DNA of 64,000 nucleotides from Echiichthys vipera (Eukaryota; Chordata; Actinopteri; Perciformes; Trachinidae), in NCBI GenBank assembly GCA_963691815.1, contig OY829646.1, forward strand, positions 3,583,152 to 3,647,151. The letters are read 5' to 3'. Position numbers and translations under genes: made by a program. Below, piece after piece: positions 24,510-34,450 of this stretch (position 1 is its first letter; each line of letters begins with the position of its first letter). Below the pieces are notes generated by a model. The model made no database searches. It was not told the DNA's origin and was given only the letters and a program-made list of their open reading frames with translations.

Positions 24510-25670
24510 TGGAAAATAGCAAACAGCTACAGCCTGGCAGGATATATCTCCTCTTGTTGTACAATATGAATGTCTAATAGTGAATCCCTAACTTGAAATA
24601 AATCAATTTTAAATTAAAAATGACAAATGAAAGCCAAAATACCTTACACCTGATTTACCTAACCCAATGTAAAAACATATTCAATGTATTAATATTGTCT
24701 GTTTCTCATCATAATTTTAATGTTCTGAATAGGCCTGATATAAAAGCCCATGTGGCTTCACTGTCCTGCCATATCCCGTGAAGACTAAAATGTTAAAAAG
24801 GCCATAATGGAATTCTGTCGTTCACCGACAAACCAAACAGATGTTTCCCTGTCTTCACCAGAGCCAAACTAAACTGGATATATTATATGCAGCCGACCCA
24901 TTTTGAACAGAAGACTTTTTAAACTTTTGGTACATCCTGCTGCTACTGGAATATTATTCTACAGATTGTTTAGCTCTACGCATTTGAACCATGCTAACAC
25001 AACTGGAGGGAGGCGTCCTGTCAGAGCAAATACAACTCAGCTCAAGAATTTACACAATGAAGAGGTGGGTCTATCACCATGGTAACACACAGTGAGTTAG
25101 ATAAGTGACTGTAATCTGACTATTGATGTGGAAATAATAACGTGTTAGACTGGCCTGCTTTTTATTGAGACAAGGGAGTCAGATTAGAGTAGTGTTACTA
25201 ACGTGTTAGTGGCATCACAGGTCCTCACTGACACTGACAGGCTGACACACGTTCCTGATGAATAGTTTATAATAAGTTTTATTTAATGAAAAGTTACCAC
25301 CTCCCTCTAAGGAGCTAGAGTGACACTGCAATGTCATAAAAAGTGCTAAACAGTGGTTAGTTACATCGCTGCTAATAATGTTAGCGATAATAACAAACAG
25401 ATCTGTTTTATCACACACATTATAGATAACTACACATATGAATCAACGGTTAAATAACATATGGATGCATTAATTCCATGAAAGAATGTCGTACCTGAAG
25501 CTGCTTCTCATGAAGGGAAAATAATATTCTATGTGAAGCTATCCCACCAATCAAAATACCAGAAATATGGGAGTTTTAGAGGGCCATTCTGCCCTGAGCT
25601 CTGGGCTGGAGGCGCTGGTTCTGGCTTTAGCCTGTGGGAGTCGTGGGGTGTGCATCTATTTTTGGATCTT
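24510..25670. other. Interior of the hAT-like element, unassigned
   Basis: Mainly A/T-rich sequence; I see no coding frame or further element end. Confidence 0.45.
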
Positions 25671-26028
25671 TCATTCACAGTGAAAAACGGGGCCATTTCC
25701 GGGGACAGGTCACTGAAAATGGGGACTGTCCCCAGAAACCGGGGACGTCTGGTCCCCCTAGGTTATGTCTATGTTTGTACAATGGTGCTTTGACACAATT
25801 GTATCTGTGAAAAGCTGATTGGATCCTAAAATTGTGATAGCATTTGAAACGTTATACAAAACAAACGTTTAGAAAGCTGGAGACTGTTTTTGTTTAAAGT
25901 TTCTGCTTTTAAAAAATACGTTAATTCTTCCACTGGAGCTTGAATATTGCCATGCATCTATTGATCGCAAGCATTAAAACCATTATATGAATATCAATGA
26001 GAAGGGTCCATGTGGTGAGCTGAAGGGG

Positions 26029-26251
26029 TGTGTGTGTGTGTGTGTGTGTGCGTGTGTGTGTGTGCGTGTGTGTGTGTGTGTGTGTGCGTGTGTCCGTGTG
26101 TGTGTGTGCGTGGGTGCGTGTGTGTGCGTGGGTGTGTGCGTGCGTGTGTGTGTGTTTGTGCGTATGCTTGTGTGTGTGTATGTGTGTGTGTGTTTGCGTG
26201 TGTTTGTGTGTGTGTGTGCGTGTGTTTTTGTGTGTGTGTGTGTGTGTGTGC
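26029..26251. repeat. Imperfect (GT)n microsatellite
   Basis: About 220 bp of GT with many cgtg and tttg interruptions, older looking than the pure tracts at 14.3 and 46.8 kb. Confidence 0.97.
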
Positions 26252-26529
26252 ACAAACTAATGTGAACCAGCAGTAACGTTAAAAGGGTGTGACGTCATGC
26301 CTCCCTGCTGCCTCTGGGTCCAGTTCTTTCTCCTTTATGTTTCCTCTACACTGTTTCGCAAGACTGCAGGAAATTGCTGGCTGGGATTTACAGAGGAATA
26401 CACTAATTACCACTATTGTAATATGCATTGCTTTTGACTGTACAGGTCACCTTGCAAGGTGTGAGTCCGAGGTATATACTGAAGAGCTAGTTCATATATA
26501 TAAACTTGTGCAAGGATGGTTGTCTGTCT

Positions 26530-26692
26530 CTGTTCGTCTCTATGTGCCCTGTGATAGACTGGCGTCCTGTCCAGGGTGTACCCCGCCTCACGCCCAATGT
26601 CAGCTGGGATCGGCTCCAGCCCCCGCCCCCCACCCCCCCGCGACCCCGACCCCGGGATAAGCGGTTGAAGATGAATGAATGAATGAAGGAGA
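26530..26692 (+). mobile_element. LINE/SINE 3' end with (tgaa)n tail
   Basis: The run ccctgtgatagactggcgtc, then ccagggtgtaccccgcc, cagctgggat, ggctccagcccc, ataagcggttgaag and a short aatgaatgaatgaa tail is the common 3' end of an abundant fish L2-type LINE and its SINEs. No coding sequence precedes it. A shorter copy lies inverted at 59822-59903. Confidence 0.8.
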
Positions 26693-27190
26693 GTGTAAAT
26701 GTAAAAGGCAAAGCTCTAATTCTGACAGTAGAGGGGCACAGTGAGCTCAAAATCATGCTAGCTACCCCTACTCCTAAGCCCGCCTGCTCGGATCACACCT
26801 ATTTACTAAACTTTATCCATGATCCGTGAGTGCAATGCCTTGTTAATACCACAAGTTTACATACAAATTGCTGCACCTCTGACACACCCGCCAAACAGGA
26901 GAAAACATACCTCTAATTCTGCGATCACTCCGCACACAATAGAACACGATGAAATCACAGGAAACGGGAGTAACACGCTGCTTGATCATATTTGGACCAT
27001 CACACCAATCGCGTATTTGGAGCGTTGAGGCATAGTGCTCTCTGCTGTTGTGCTAGATGGTAGGTGATGCTAGTGCTAACCAGGGATCTAAATGCTTAAA
27101 AGAACAGAAATTAGCTCTCAGATGAAGTGTGTTGAGCTTAAAGAGTCAAGAACTGCAACAATGGCAGCTGTGGTGATCCCTTGGTGATCC
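26693..27190. other. Unassigned spacer
   Basis: No recognisable gene or repeat. Confidence 0.45.
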
Positions 27191-27194
27191 CCCG

Positions 27195-27446
27195 GATGTT
27201 ATGACGCTTACCGCTATCTCAACGCTGATTGGCTGACACACCACAGTGTCACGCGATTCAGCTGAAAAGTTCTATATTTATAACTGGCATGTTGGAGCCG
27301 TTGGAGGCGAATATCGATCGATTTTCGCATCTATGTTGTCACAGGTAACGCGAGGAACGTGCTGCCCCCCTTCAAATTGCGTCTGTAGATTGGCTTTGTA
27401 TATAGTCGCGCTGCTTCTATCACGTCTGTCGCGTGTGGTGTGATCG
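27195..27446 (+). promoter_or_regulatory. CpG-rich promoter-like patch with CCAAT and TATA-like boxes
   Basis: About 21 CpG dinucleotides fall within 250 bp, far above the surrounding sequence. An inverted CCAAT box (gattggctg, 27227-27235) lies about 40 bp upstream of a TATA-like tatatttata (27273-27282). About 65 bp further on, acag|gtaacg (27341-27350) could be a splice donor, giving a possible short first exon. No coding exon can be attached to it, and CpG-rich transposon promoters look similar, so this is a candidate only. Confidence 0.3.
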
Positions 27447-27449
27447 CAG

Positions 27450-28850
27450 CACAAGCCTGTTGGGCACTGTTGTACACCTTTTTGAGGCAACATAACATTC
27501 AACATGGAAACCCGTCCAAAATGGTGCATACTGTTTTCAGATTGCCCCTGCTGGAGCAAGAGGCACTCACATGTGTGTGTTTGTTCATGAGAGCACTATC
27601 TTCAACCAGGAAGTGGACCTCGGAGAGAACAATGATTAGATCAAAGCAAACAAAAAACAGTAAAACAACTGATCAACTAAAGTGGAACCTACGTTTAGAT
27701 GCTCAACGCGTCACATAACCCAAAACCAAATATTTAACTGAACTAAAAACAAACACAACTGTGGAAGCAGTCATGACAAAGGAATTCCTTTGGGAGCCTT
27801 GGACAGATGTAGAGAGTCTACTGTGTTCTATCAGAGATCATAAAGAAGGAGGGGAGCGTACTATTGTTTTAATATAGGCTCAACTCTGCCCAGCCCTTTA
27901 ATGTCTGCTGGCTCAGCGCAGAGATAGGAGATTAACACTGTCAGGTCAGGGCCGGAGAGAACAGAGAGAGGGTTTCCTGCTCGCAGGCTGTTTACTGAGG
28001 ATGTTTTTTTTTACCCTCTTTTCCATCTGAGGTGTGGTCCATTTCCTTCACATAGAGCCTGTCTACTGTGTGCTATTAGCTCAGTGTGGTTGAGTTCATT
28101 TCTCCACTGAGACATCCAGCATACAAAGTAACAGGATACATCTACTTTTACATCATAATATATAGCATAACATTTACAAGCCACATGATTTTAAACTTCA
28201 AACTTTAAACTAAAGTTGACCACAGAAGATTACATGGAAAGGTACATATTCAAGCATTAAAGACAGGAAAATAACTCCTGCCAATGGAAAACTGACATAG
28301 TGACATAGTTCCTGGTAGTTAGCCCTATTACATTTTAACAGACATTTGGACTCTGGTGCACATGCTTTACCTTTAAGGATCTGCTTTTAGGAAACCCTAT
28401 TTGTATGGTGTAGCCCATTTTTTATGAAACAGGAATACTTAGTAATATGGGGTATTATTAATCTAACTACCGAATGAAATTCCGGCTGCAGAGATATGTG
28501 ATAAGTAATCCATTACAGTGAATGTTTATTCCAATTTGTTTTATTAGTCTTCTACGATTATTATTTTTGCTAAAATGACACATCTGGGTGTGAATGTAGG
28601 GAGCTGAGTCATACTTGAGGGCCGTTCTCTGTATCATTGTGCCCAAATTTCACTGCCTGCTCTAGATCTGCAGCACCAGGTCCATGTTTGCCTGAGCACT
28701 TCGCTGTCATGATCCACATCATGGCAGCTCCTCCTTCTCCCTTTAGTGTGTGTTGTTATTCCCTGTCTGTATTACTCTTCCTGTATCTATTCCCCTGTCT
28801 GTTAGGGCATGTGGGTGTCGTCTCCTCTCCACAGGCAGCGCAGGTAATCT
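27450..28850. other. Unassigned spacer
   Basis: Several short open frames are present, none resembling a known protein or bounded by good splice signals. Confidence 0.4.
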
Positions 28851-28851
28851 T

Positions 28852-29010
28852 GGACCCGTCCACACGAAGACACATTTTCCTGTAACCACACAACTTTAGT
28901 ATCATTTTGGCCGACCATTCACACTCAGCCGGCGTTTTCAGGATCTTTTGTAATCGGGTACCAGAGTGGGAAGATTGGAAAAACCCTCCAATGGCGTTGT
29001 CGTCTGGACG
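28852..29010. mobile_element. Decayed hAT-like MITE of the 'ccgtccacac' family
   Basis: The run cccgtccacacgaagacac, then ttttggccgaccattcacac, gccggcgtt and a terminal gtctggacg resembles the element at 37275-37452 in the same order. The right end is poor, and the element could extend to a second gtggacg motif at 29645. Confidence 0.5.
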
Positions 29011-29029
29011 AAGAAACCTCATACTTTGT

Positions 29030-30536
29030 TAAACGATGGCGTCATCTCCCCACCTCGGACCTCTAACCCCGCTGCGTCACATAACAACAACAGTGCTGCT
29101 GCGTGAGAGGAGAGAGACGGACCTATAGACTGTTTACTGAACTGGACTCTGAGCCACATGCATGGGAATGAATTAGGCCGACCACAGATTTCTCCCTTTT
29201 CCCTGATGCTCTGAATAAGGAGCTAAACTGCTCTCAAGTATCTTTTTCTAAATAAAGTTCTAAGAAGTTGTGAAAAGTCTCTAAATGTATTGAGAAAGTG
29301 ACGCCTGTGAGTGCTTTAGGACGGGGAAGGGGCTCCCAGCAGCACCCTCTGCTCGTTGAGGACACTAACTGCAGAGTGATTGGTGCATCAGAGTCCAAAA
29401 CACCACAAAAGTCTCCACTAACACCAGAAACAGTGACACATTTCTTTCTAGGATGAAGGAGGATTTGGGAAGTCTCCAGATTTGGAGAGAAACTCTTCGG
29501 TGTTTGTATTCCCCACAGCGTCTCCCCGTCTCTTCTTCTCCTTGTTGGCATATTTCTGTGGCAGTTACAGCGCCACATCCGGGCCTGGCATGTGAAGTAC
29601 AACGTTTTTAGCCGGTTTCGCTGGTTTCCTGTGGACGCAGATATTTCTTGAGTCAAGGCCGTGTCGAGGCCGTCTACTTGTTGCCTGATCGTTTCACCTG
29701 TTCTATGTGTTTCCCTAGTGTTCCCTAGAGTAATGATTCTCCTGTGTTCCTTCAACCTTGCTTCAGATCATTGTGTTTGTGAGATAGACGTCACTGCGCC
29801 GTGCCGCAGAGCTGCCATTACCTCATGGCAGACGCCACACCAGAGACACTCGCACCCCCAGTCACACTGGTGACTTCAGGTAACCACATTAGATCTCGGG
29901 ACTACACATGCATTTTGGTCCAGTTTGTGTTCCAACCTTAGCATTTGTGGCACTTCCACCTCCTCCTGTGGCCGTGACAGTGACAACAGCAGCAGCAGCT
30001 GCAGAATTCACAGACAGATGTTATACTGAAAACACACCAAACACGCTTTTATAATGCTTTTATCCGACATGCATGACAGAGAGGCATGCCTGATCAATTT
30101 TTGCAGATAAATCATAACCCCTGCCCCTCCAAAAAATTATTTACAAAAAGAACGATGGGCTGCACTTTTGAGTGGCTCTTGAAAAGGAACAGAGCCATGA
30201 GATCCAACTCCCATCAAAGAGCTGCAACTAGCACAAGTCTGGGCTGGAGGAACAAAATGTAAGATACGAAGGTAACTACGGTTCTGGGAATTCCTGGATC
30301 ATTGCCAGTGTCAGTAAACAAGGTGGATACGTCTCCTTATAGTCCCCAGAGGTTGAGATCTCATAAACAAACCAAGTGTGTGTCATCTAGGCAACCTGCA
30401 CACTCCCGTGTGAGAGATAATCGGACACTGAATCTGCTTTCACACCTCTGGGAGGTGCATCGCCCTCACGGAGGCCAATTGTGGATGGGCTTCCCTTAGG
30501 GAATTCAGCGGCCTTGTCCTGTCTTGATGGGTGATA
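29030..30536. other. Unassigned spacer, possibly decayed transposon
   Basis: A 173-codon frame on the minus strand (29234-29755) has no recognisable domain. The cctgtggacgcagatatttc motif near 29635 resembles interiors of the ccgtccacac family. A short (CAG)n lies near 29990. Confidence 0.35.
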
Positions 30537-30809
30537 TTTAGTGTGTTTCCATTAGGGTAAAATGTGGCCGCTCAAAAAGTTTCAGTTTCAGTGATCAAGC
30601 TGATCAGTGATACAGCGATCAGTGTTAAGTGAGAAATACAGCTGTAGTTTGATTTAAGGTGGCACAACGTCAATTAATGTACAACTAACATGACAGAAAA
30701 CACTCAAAATTTGAGGCGTTGTAAAAGTGTTTTTTGACAGTAATTGGTAGACAGACTGTCACCCCACTTGCAGTACGGTGTGTGTGTGTGTGTGTGTATG
30801 TGTGTGTGT

Positions 30810-30877
<68 letters not shown>

Positions 30878-31178
30878 CTGTGTGTGCGTGTGCGTTTGTG
30901 TGTAAAAAGGAGAGAGAGGGAGCAGGTGAGAATCCAAGGCCACAAGCCCGTGCAAAGTTGTGCGTACACAGATCATTTTCTGTGATGTGTTCTTCTTCCC
31001 CACTGGATAAAAGTGTCTACTCTACTTGAGCGCGTTGTTGTAGTGTCTGTACTACCACACGTCACATCCTGCTGAGACCTACATCCAATCAGGAACCAGG
31101 CTTCTCTCAGGGAATTGAGTGGCCGTTTTTTGGCCCCGCTCGAGTGCCTCACATGCAAATTAGGGGCGTTTCGGCGAG
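30537..31178. repeat. Old dispersed repeat, copy 2, with a (GT)n tract
   Basis: Shares ordered blocks with 11955-13430. It is not interrupted by a Myb/SANT element, so it shows what the 12-kb copy would have looked like before that insertion. The internal dinucleotide tract is GT here and GA there. Confidence 0.6.
30779..30873. repeat. (GT)n microsatellite
   Basis: About 95 bp of GT with two short interruptions, inside the dispersed repeat. Confidence 0.97.
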
Positions 31179-31204
31179 ATAGACCCACCTCATTCCGATT
31201 ATTT

Positions 31205-31980
31205 CGATCAAAGTGGTACCTATTGTCATAAACCTGGCTCTACTGTAGGTAATGACAAAACTGGGAAGAAACACGAAATGCCAATCCTTTAAGTGATTTA
31301 TTAACAAAAGTGTAAATACATAAAGTGAAACTGAATATGTAGTAAGTATGATGTATGAAAATCAGTTACATCAGTCGTGTGCATGTGTATGGGGTGTTGT
31401 GAAGCACAAAAAAACAGCAAACAAAAACAACAACCACACAGCAGGGGTTTCTTTTGTCTGCAGGGTAGAGAGAGAGCGCTTCAGGAAGCTGGGCCTTTTA
31501 TTTCCTGTGTAGGCTGCATCAGCTGAACCTTGGACAAAACAATAGCTGTTAGAGTTGAAACTGTTGTCACCACATATCGCGTTGCTGGGACTAAGCTGAG
31601 AGGAACGTCATGCAGCAAAAATGTGCGGTCCCTCCACCTAAAGAGATGAACAAGACGCTTATGAATTACTCTGATGTTGACCCACCTGTGTAAATGAGGG
31701 TCCATGTCGACAATTTAGTACCACATCGGCTGGGGGCGTAAATGCATCAGACCCGGGGGTGTAAAGGCCAAGGGTGCTGTTAGCATCCCTAGGATCCTGA
31801 ATCAAATGTGCCCATAGATGGAAAGATTCTAGAATGTACTGAATCCTCGCTACCCACTCCACAGGTGGTCTGCTGTGTTGGATGAAGCCCCCTGCATGAA
31901 TTCCCTGCAGAACAGAGCATAAGAGATTTGCCAAAATCGGCACGATGATGCATGTTGCTCTGCTCTCCTTTGTTTAAATA
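31205..31980 (-). pseudogene. Possible decayed coding region, not recognised
   Basis: Two overlapping minus-strand frames (31943 to 31659, 94 codons; 31705 to 31481, 74 codons) look like one protein with a frameshift near 31700: the first has well-mixed residues such as WVARIQYILESFHLWAHLIQ and the second WRDRTFLLHDVPLSLVPATR. Both are free of low-complexity bias, which is unusual in this window. I cannot name the family. It could be a C-terminal piece of a retroelement protein or a retrocopy of a host gene. Downstream on the minus strand is an A-rich stretch without a clear tail. Confidence 0.3.
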
Positions 31981-32257
31981 TTTTCAAAGATAAGTTATTT
32001 TTTCATATACTGTAGATGTTAGGGAATTGAAAAGATGAATTTCCTGGTTACGTGTTCAACTAAAATGAGACTCAGCTGGTTGGCCTTTTCTAAAAAAAAA
32101 AATTCAGTTTTTTTTTTAGACGTAGAGTAGATACAGCAGAATGTAGGAATCTGCATTCTAATTTACGCTCATTTTGTGTTGGTAAATTGAACATTATTTT
32201 AGAATATACACACACAACGTTTAAGTGTTGGTTGGGTTTGAAAACAGTTCATAACAT

Positions 32258-34450
32258 TTGAAATATGTGGTTCTTGAATGCTTTTTTTCCTTAACTAAAT
32301 TTAAGGAAGCGATTCCATCTGCATTTACTTTAATGCCTTATCCTAATATTCAAGAGTCCTGCACTAACGTTTGTCTCTCTGAAATTGACCATTTTGTTGA
32401 CAGTGTTGCTTGCTCACTAAGAAAAACACTCGACTCTGTTGCTCCGTTAAAAAAGAAGAAAATAAAACAGAGGAAGTTAGCTCCGTGGTATTACTCGCAA
32501 ACCCGTGAACTAAAACAAATATCGCGAAAATTAGAAAGTAAATGGCGCTCTACTAAATTGGAGGAATCTCACTTAGCTTGGCATGAAAGTCTAAAGACAT
32601 ATAGGAAGGCCCTCCGTAATGCCAGAGCTGCCTATTACTCATCTTTAATAGAGGAGAATAAGAACAATCCTAGATTTCTTTTCAGCACTGTAGCCAGGCT
32701 GACAGAGAGCCACAGCTCTATTGAGCCATGTATTCCTATAACCCTCAGTAGTAACGACTTCATGACCTTCTTTAATGACAAAAATATAACTATTCGAGAC
32801 AAAATCAACTCGCTTGGCACCAATCTTTCATCGAACCCAGGTCCCTTAGAAACAACTGTACGACCTGATATATTTTTGGACTGCTTTTCTACAGTCGACC
32901 TTAACAAATTAAACTCTACTATTTCAGCATCAAAACCTTCTACTTGTCTCCTAGACTCTATTCCAACCAGGTTACTCAAAGAAGTGTTACCTTTAATTAG
33001 CACTCCTGTATTAGATATGATTAACATGTCTTTATCAGCAGGTTATGTACCACAGTCTTTTAAAGTAGCTGTAATTAAACCTCTTCTTAAAAAGCCCAGT
33101 CTTGATCCTGAGGTACTAGCCAACTATAGACCTATATCTAACCTTCCTTTTCTCTCTAAGATCCTCGAGAAATTAGTTGCCAATCGGTTGTGCGACTTTC
33201 TACATAATAATGAGTTACTTGAGGACTTCCAGTCAGGATTTAGAGCGAATCATAGCACTGAGACAGCACTGATAAAAATTACCAACGACCTTCTAATAGC
33301 TTCAGACAAAGGACTTGTCTCTGTGCTTGTCTTACTAGATCTTAGTGCTGCCTTCGACACTATTGACCATCACATCCTGCTACACAGACTAGAGCATCTG
33401 ATCGGCATTAAAGGAACCGCACTGAGCTGGTTTAAGTCATATTTATCAGATAGATCTCAGTTTGTACATGTTAACGACAAATCCTCCATGCACACTAAAG
33501 TTAGTCACGGAGTCCCACAGGGCTCTGTCCTTGGACCGATTCTATTCTCCTTATATATGCTTCCCTTAGGAAATATTATAAGGAAGCACTCCATTCATTT
33601 TCATTGTTATGCTGATGATACACAATTATATTTATCGATCAAACCAGATGAAACCCATCAGGTAGATAAACTTCAAATGTGCATTAAGGAAATAAAAAGC
33701 TGGATGACCTGCAATTTTCTGATGTTAAACTCAGATAAAACTGAAGTTATTGTACTTGGCCCTGAAGGCCTCCGAAACTCAATAGCTACAGACATTGTTA
33801 CTCTGGATGATGTTGTGTTGTCCTCCAGCACCACAGTAAGGAATCTGGGTGTTATCTTTGATCAGGATATGTCCTTCGATTCTCACATAAAACTAAAAAC
33901 AAGGACTGCATATTTTCACCTGCGTAATATTGCAAAAATTAGGAACATTATGTCTCAGAAAGATGCAGAAAAACTAGTCCATGCATTTGTTACTTCTAGG
34001 CTGGACTATTGCAATTCCTTATTATCAGGCTGCTCCAATAAGTCTGTTAAGAGTCTCCAGTTGGTACAAAATGCTGCAGCTCGTGTACTAACTAAAACAA
34101 ACCGAAGAGAACATATTTCTCCTGTATTAGCTTCTCTGCACTGGCTACCTGTAAAATCTAGAATAGACTTTAAAATCCTTCTCCTTACCTATAAAGCTCT
34201 TATTGGTCTGGCCCCGTCGTATCTTAAAGAGCTCATAGTACCGTATCACCCAACTCGATCACTGCGCTCAGAAAATGCAGGGCTACTTGTCGTTCCTAGA
34301 GTCTCCAAAAATAGAAGGGGAGGCAGAGCCTTTAGCTACCAAGCTCCTCTCTTGTGGAACCAACTCCCAAGTGTTATTCGGGAGGCAGACACTGTCCCCA
34401 TATTTAAGAGTAAACTTAAAACTTTCCTTTTTGATAAAGCTTACAGCTAG
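32258..34450 (+). CDS. LINE ORF2 reverse transcriptase (L2/CR1 group), endonuclease missing
   Basis: A 730-codon frame without any stop. The first 12 or so codons are probably flanking DNA. Residues about 65-150 are the basic linker (LAPWYYSQTRELKQISRKLE, then FLFSTVARLT). The reverse transcriptase follows: NYRPISNLPFLSKILEKL near 290, FQSGFRANHSTETAL near 325, motif A LLDLSAAFDTIDH near 358-370, motif B GVPQGSVLGPILF from 418, and the catalytic YADD at 451-454. The C-terminal region has ASLHWLPVKSRI and AFSYQAPLLWNQLP, ending FLFDKAYS. It would polymerise cDNA on LINE RNA at a nicked target, but without its endonuclease domain and promoter this copy is not expected to move by itself. The intact frame suggests a young insertion. 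Confidence 0.92.
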   Translation: MKYVVLECFFSLTKFKEAIPSAFTLMPYPNIQESCTNVCLSEIDHFVDSVACSLRKTLDSVAPLKKKKIKQRKLAPWYYSQTRELKQISRKLESKWRSTKLEESHLAWHESLKTYRKALRNARAAYYSSLIEENKNNPRFLFSTVARLTESHSSIEPCIPITLSSNDFMTFFNDKNITIRDKINSLGTNLSSNPGPLETTVRPDIFLDCFSTVDLNKLNSTISASKPSTCLLDSIPTRLLKEVLPLISTPVLDMINMSLSAGYVPQSFKVAVIKPLLKKPSLDPEVLANYRPISNLPFLSKILEKLVANRLCDFLHNNELLEDFQSGFRANHSTETALIKITNDLLIASDKGLVSVLVLLDLSAAFDTIDHHILLHRLEHLIGIKGTALSWFKSYLSDRSQFVHVNDKSSMHTKVSHGVPQGSVLGPILFSLYMLPLGNIIRKHSIHFHCYADDTQLYLSIKPDETHQVDKLQMCIKEIKSWMTCNFLMLNSDKTEVIVLGPEGLRNSIATDIVTLDDVVLSSSTTVRNLGVIFDQDMSFDSHIKLKTRTAYFHLRNIAKIRNIMSQKDAEKLVHAFVTSRLDYCNSLLSGCSNKSVKSLQLVQNAAARVLTKTNRREHISPVLASLHWLPVKSRIDFKILLLTYKALIGLAPSYLKELIVPYHPTRSLRSENAGLLVVPRVSKNRRGGRAFSYQAPLLWNQLPSVIREADTVPIFKSKLKTFLFDKAYS

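Larger units (their letters stand above)
23286..25760. mobile_element. hAT-like element, about 2.5 kb, carrying nested insertions
   Basis: The left end TAAGGTGACCAGA and right end TCTGGTCCCCCTA are inverted repeats. The flanks GGTTATTG (23278-23285) and GGTTATGT (25761-25768) agree at 6 of 8 positions, consistent with a decayed 8-bp hAT duplication. Subterminal repeats of ggggac type near the right end recur at 48153-48245. The interior contains the Myb/SANT copy 2 and a LINE 3' end. No hAT transposase frame is visible. Reading the two ends as one element is inference. Confidence 0.55.

Noticed and set aside
28070..28110. tRNA-like A box (ttagctcagtgtgg)
   Set aside because: The B-box-like ggttgagttc follows immediately, far too close, and no cloverleaf can be drawn. 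The tagctcagt at 38830 is rejected for the same lack of a B box.
29234..29755. 173-codon minus-strand frame as a gene
   Set aside because: No domain, no splice or start support; the surroundings look like decayed transposon.
32635..33027. 130-codon minus-strand frame
   Set aside because: Antisense shadow of the LINE ORF2.
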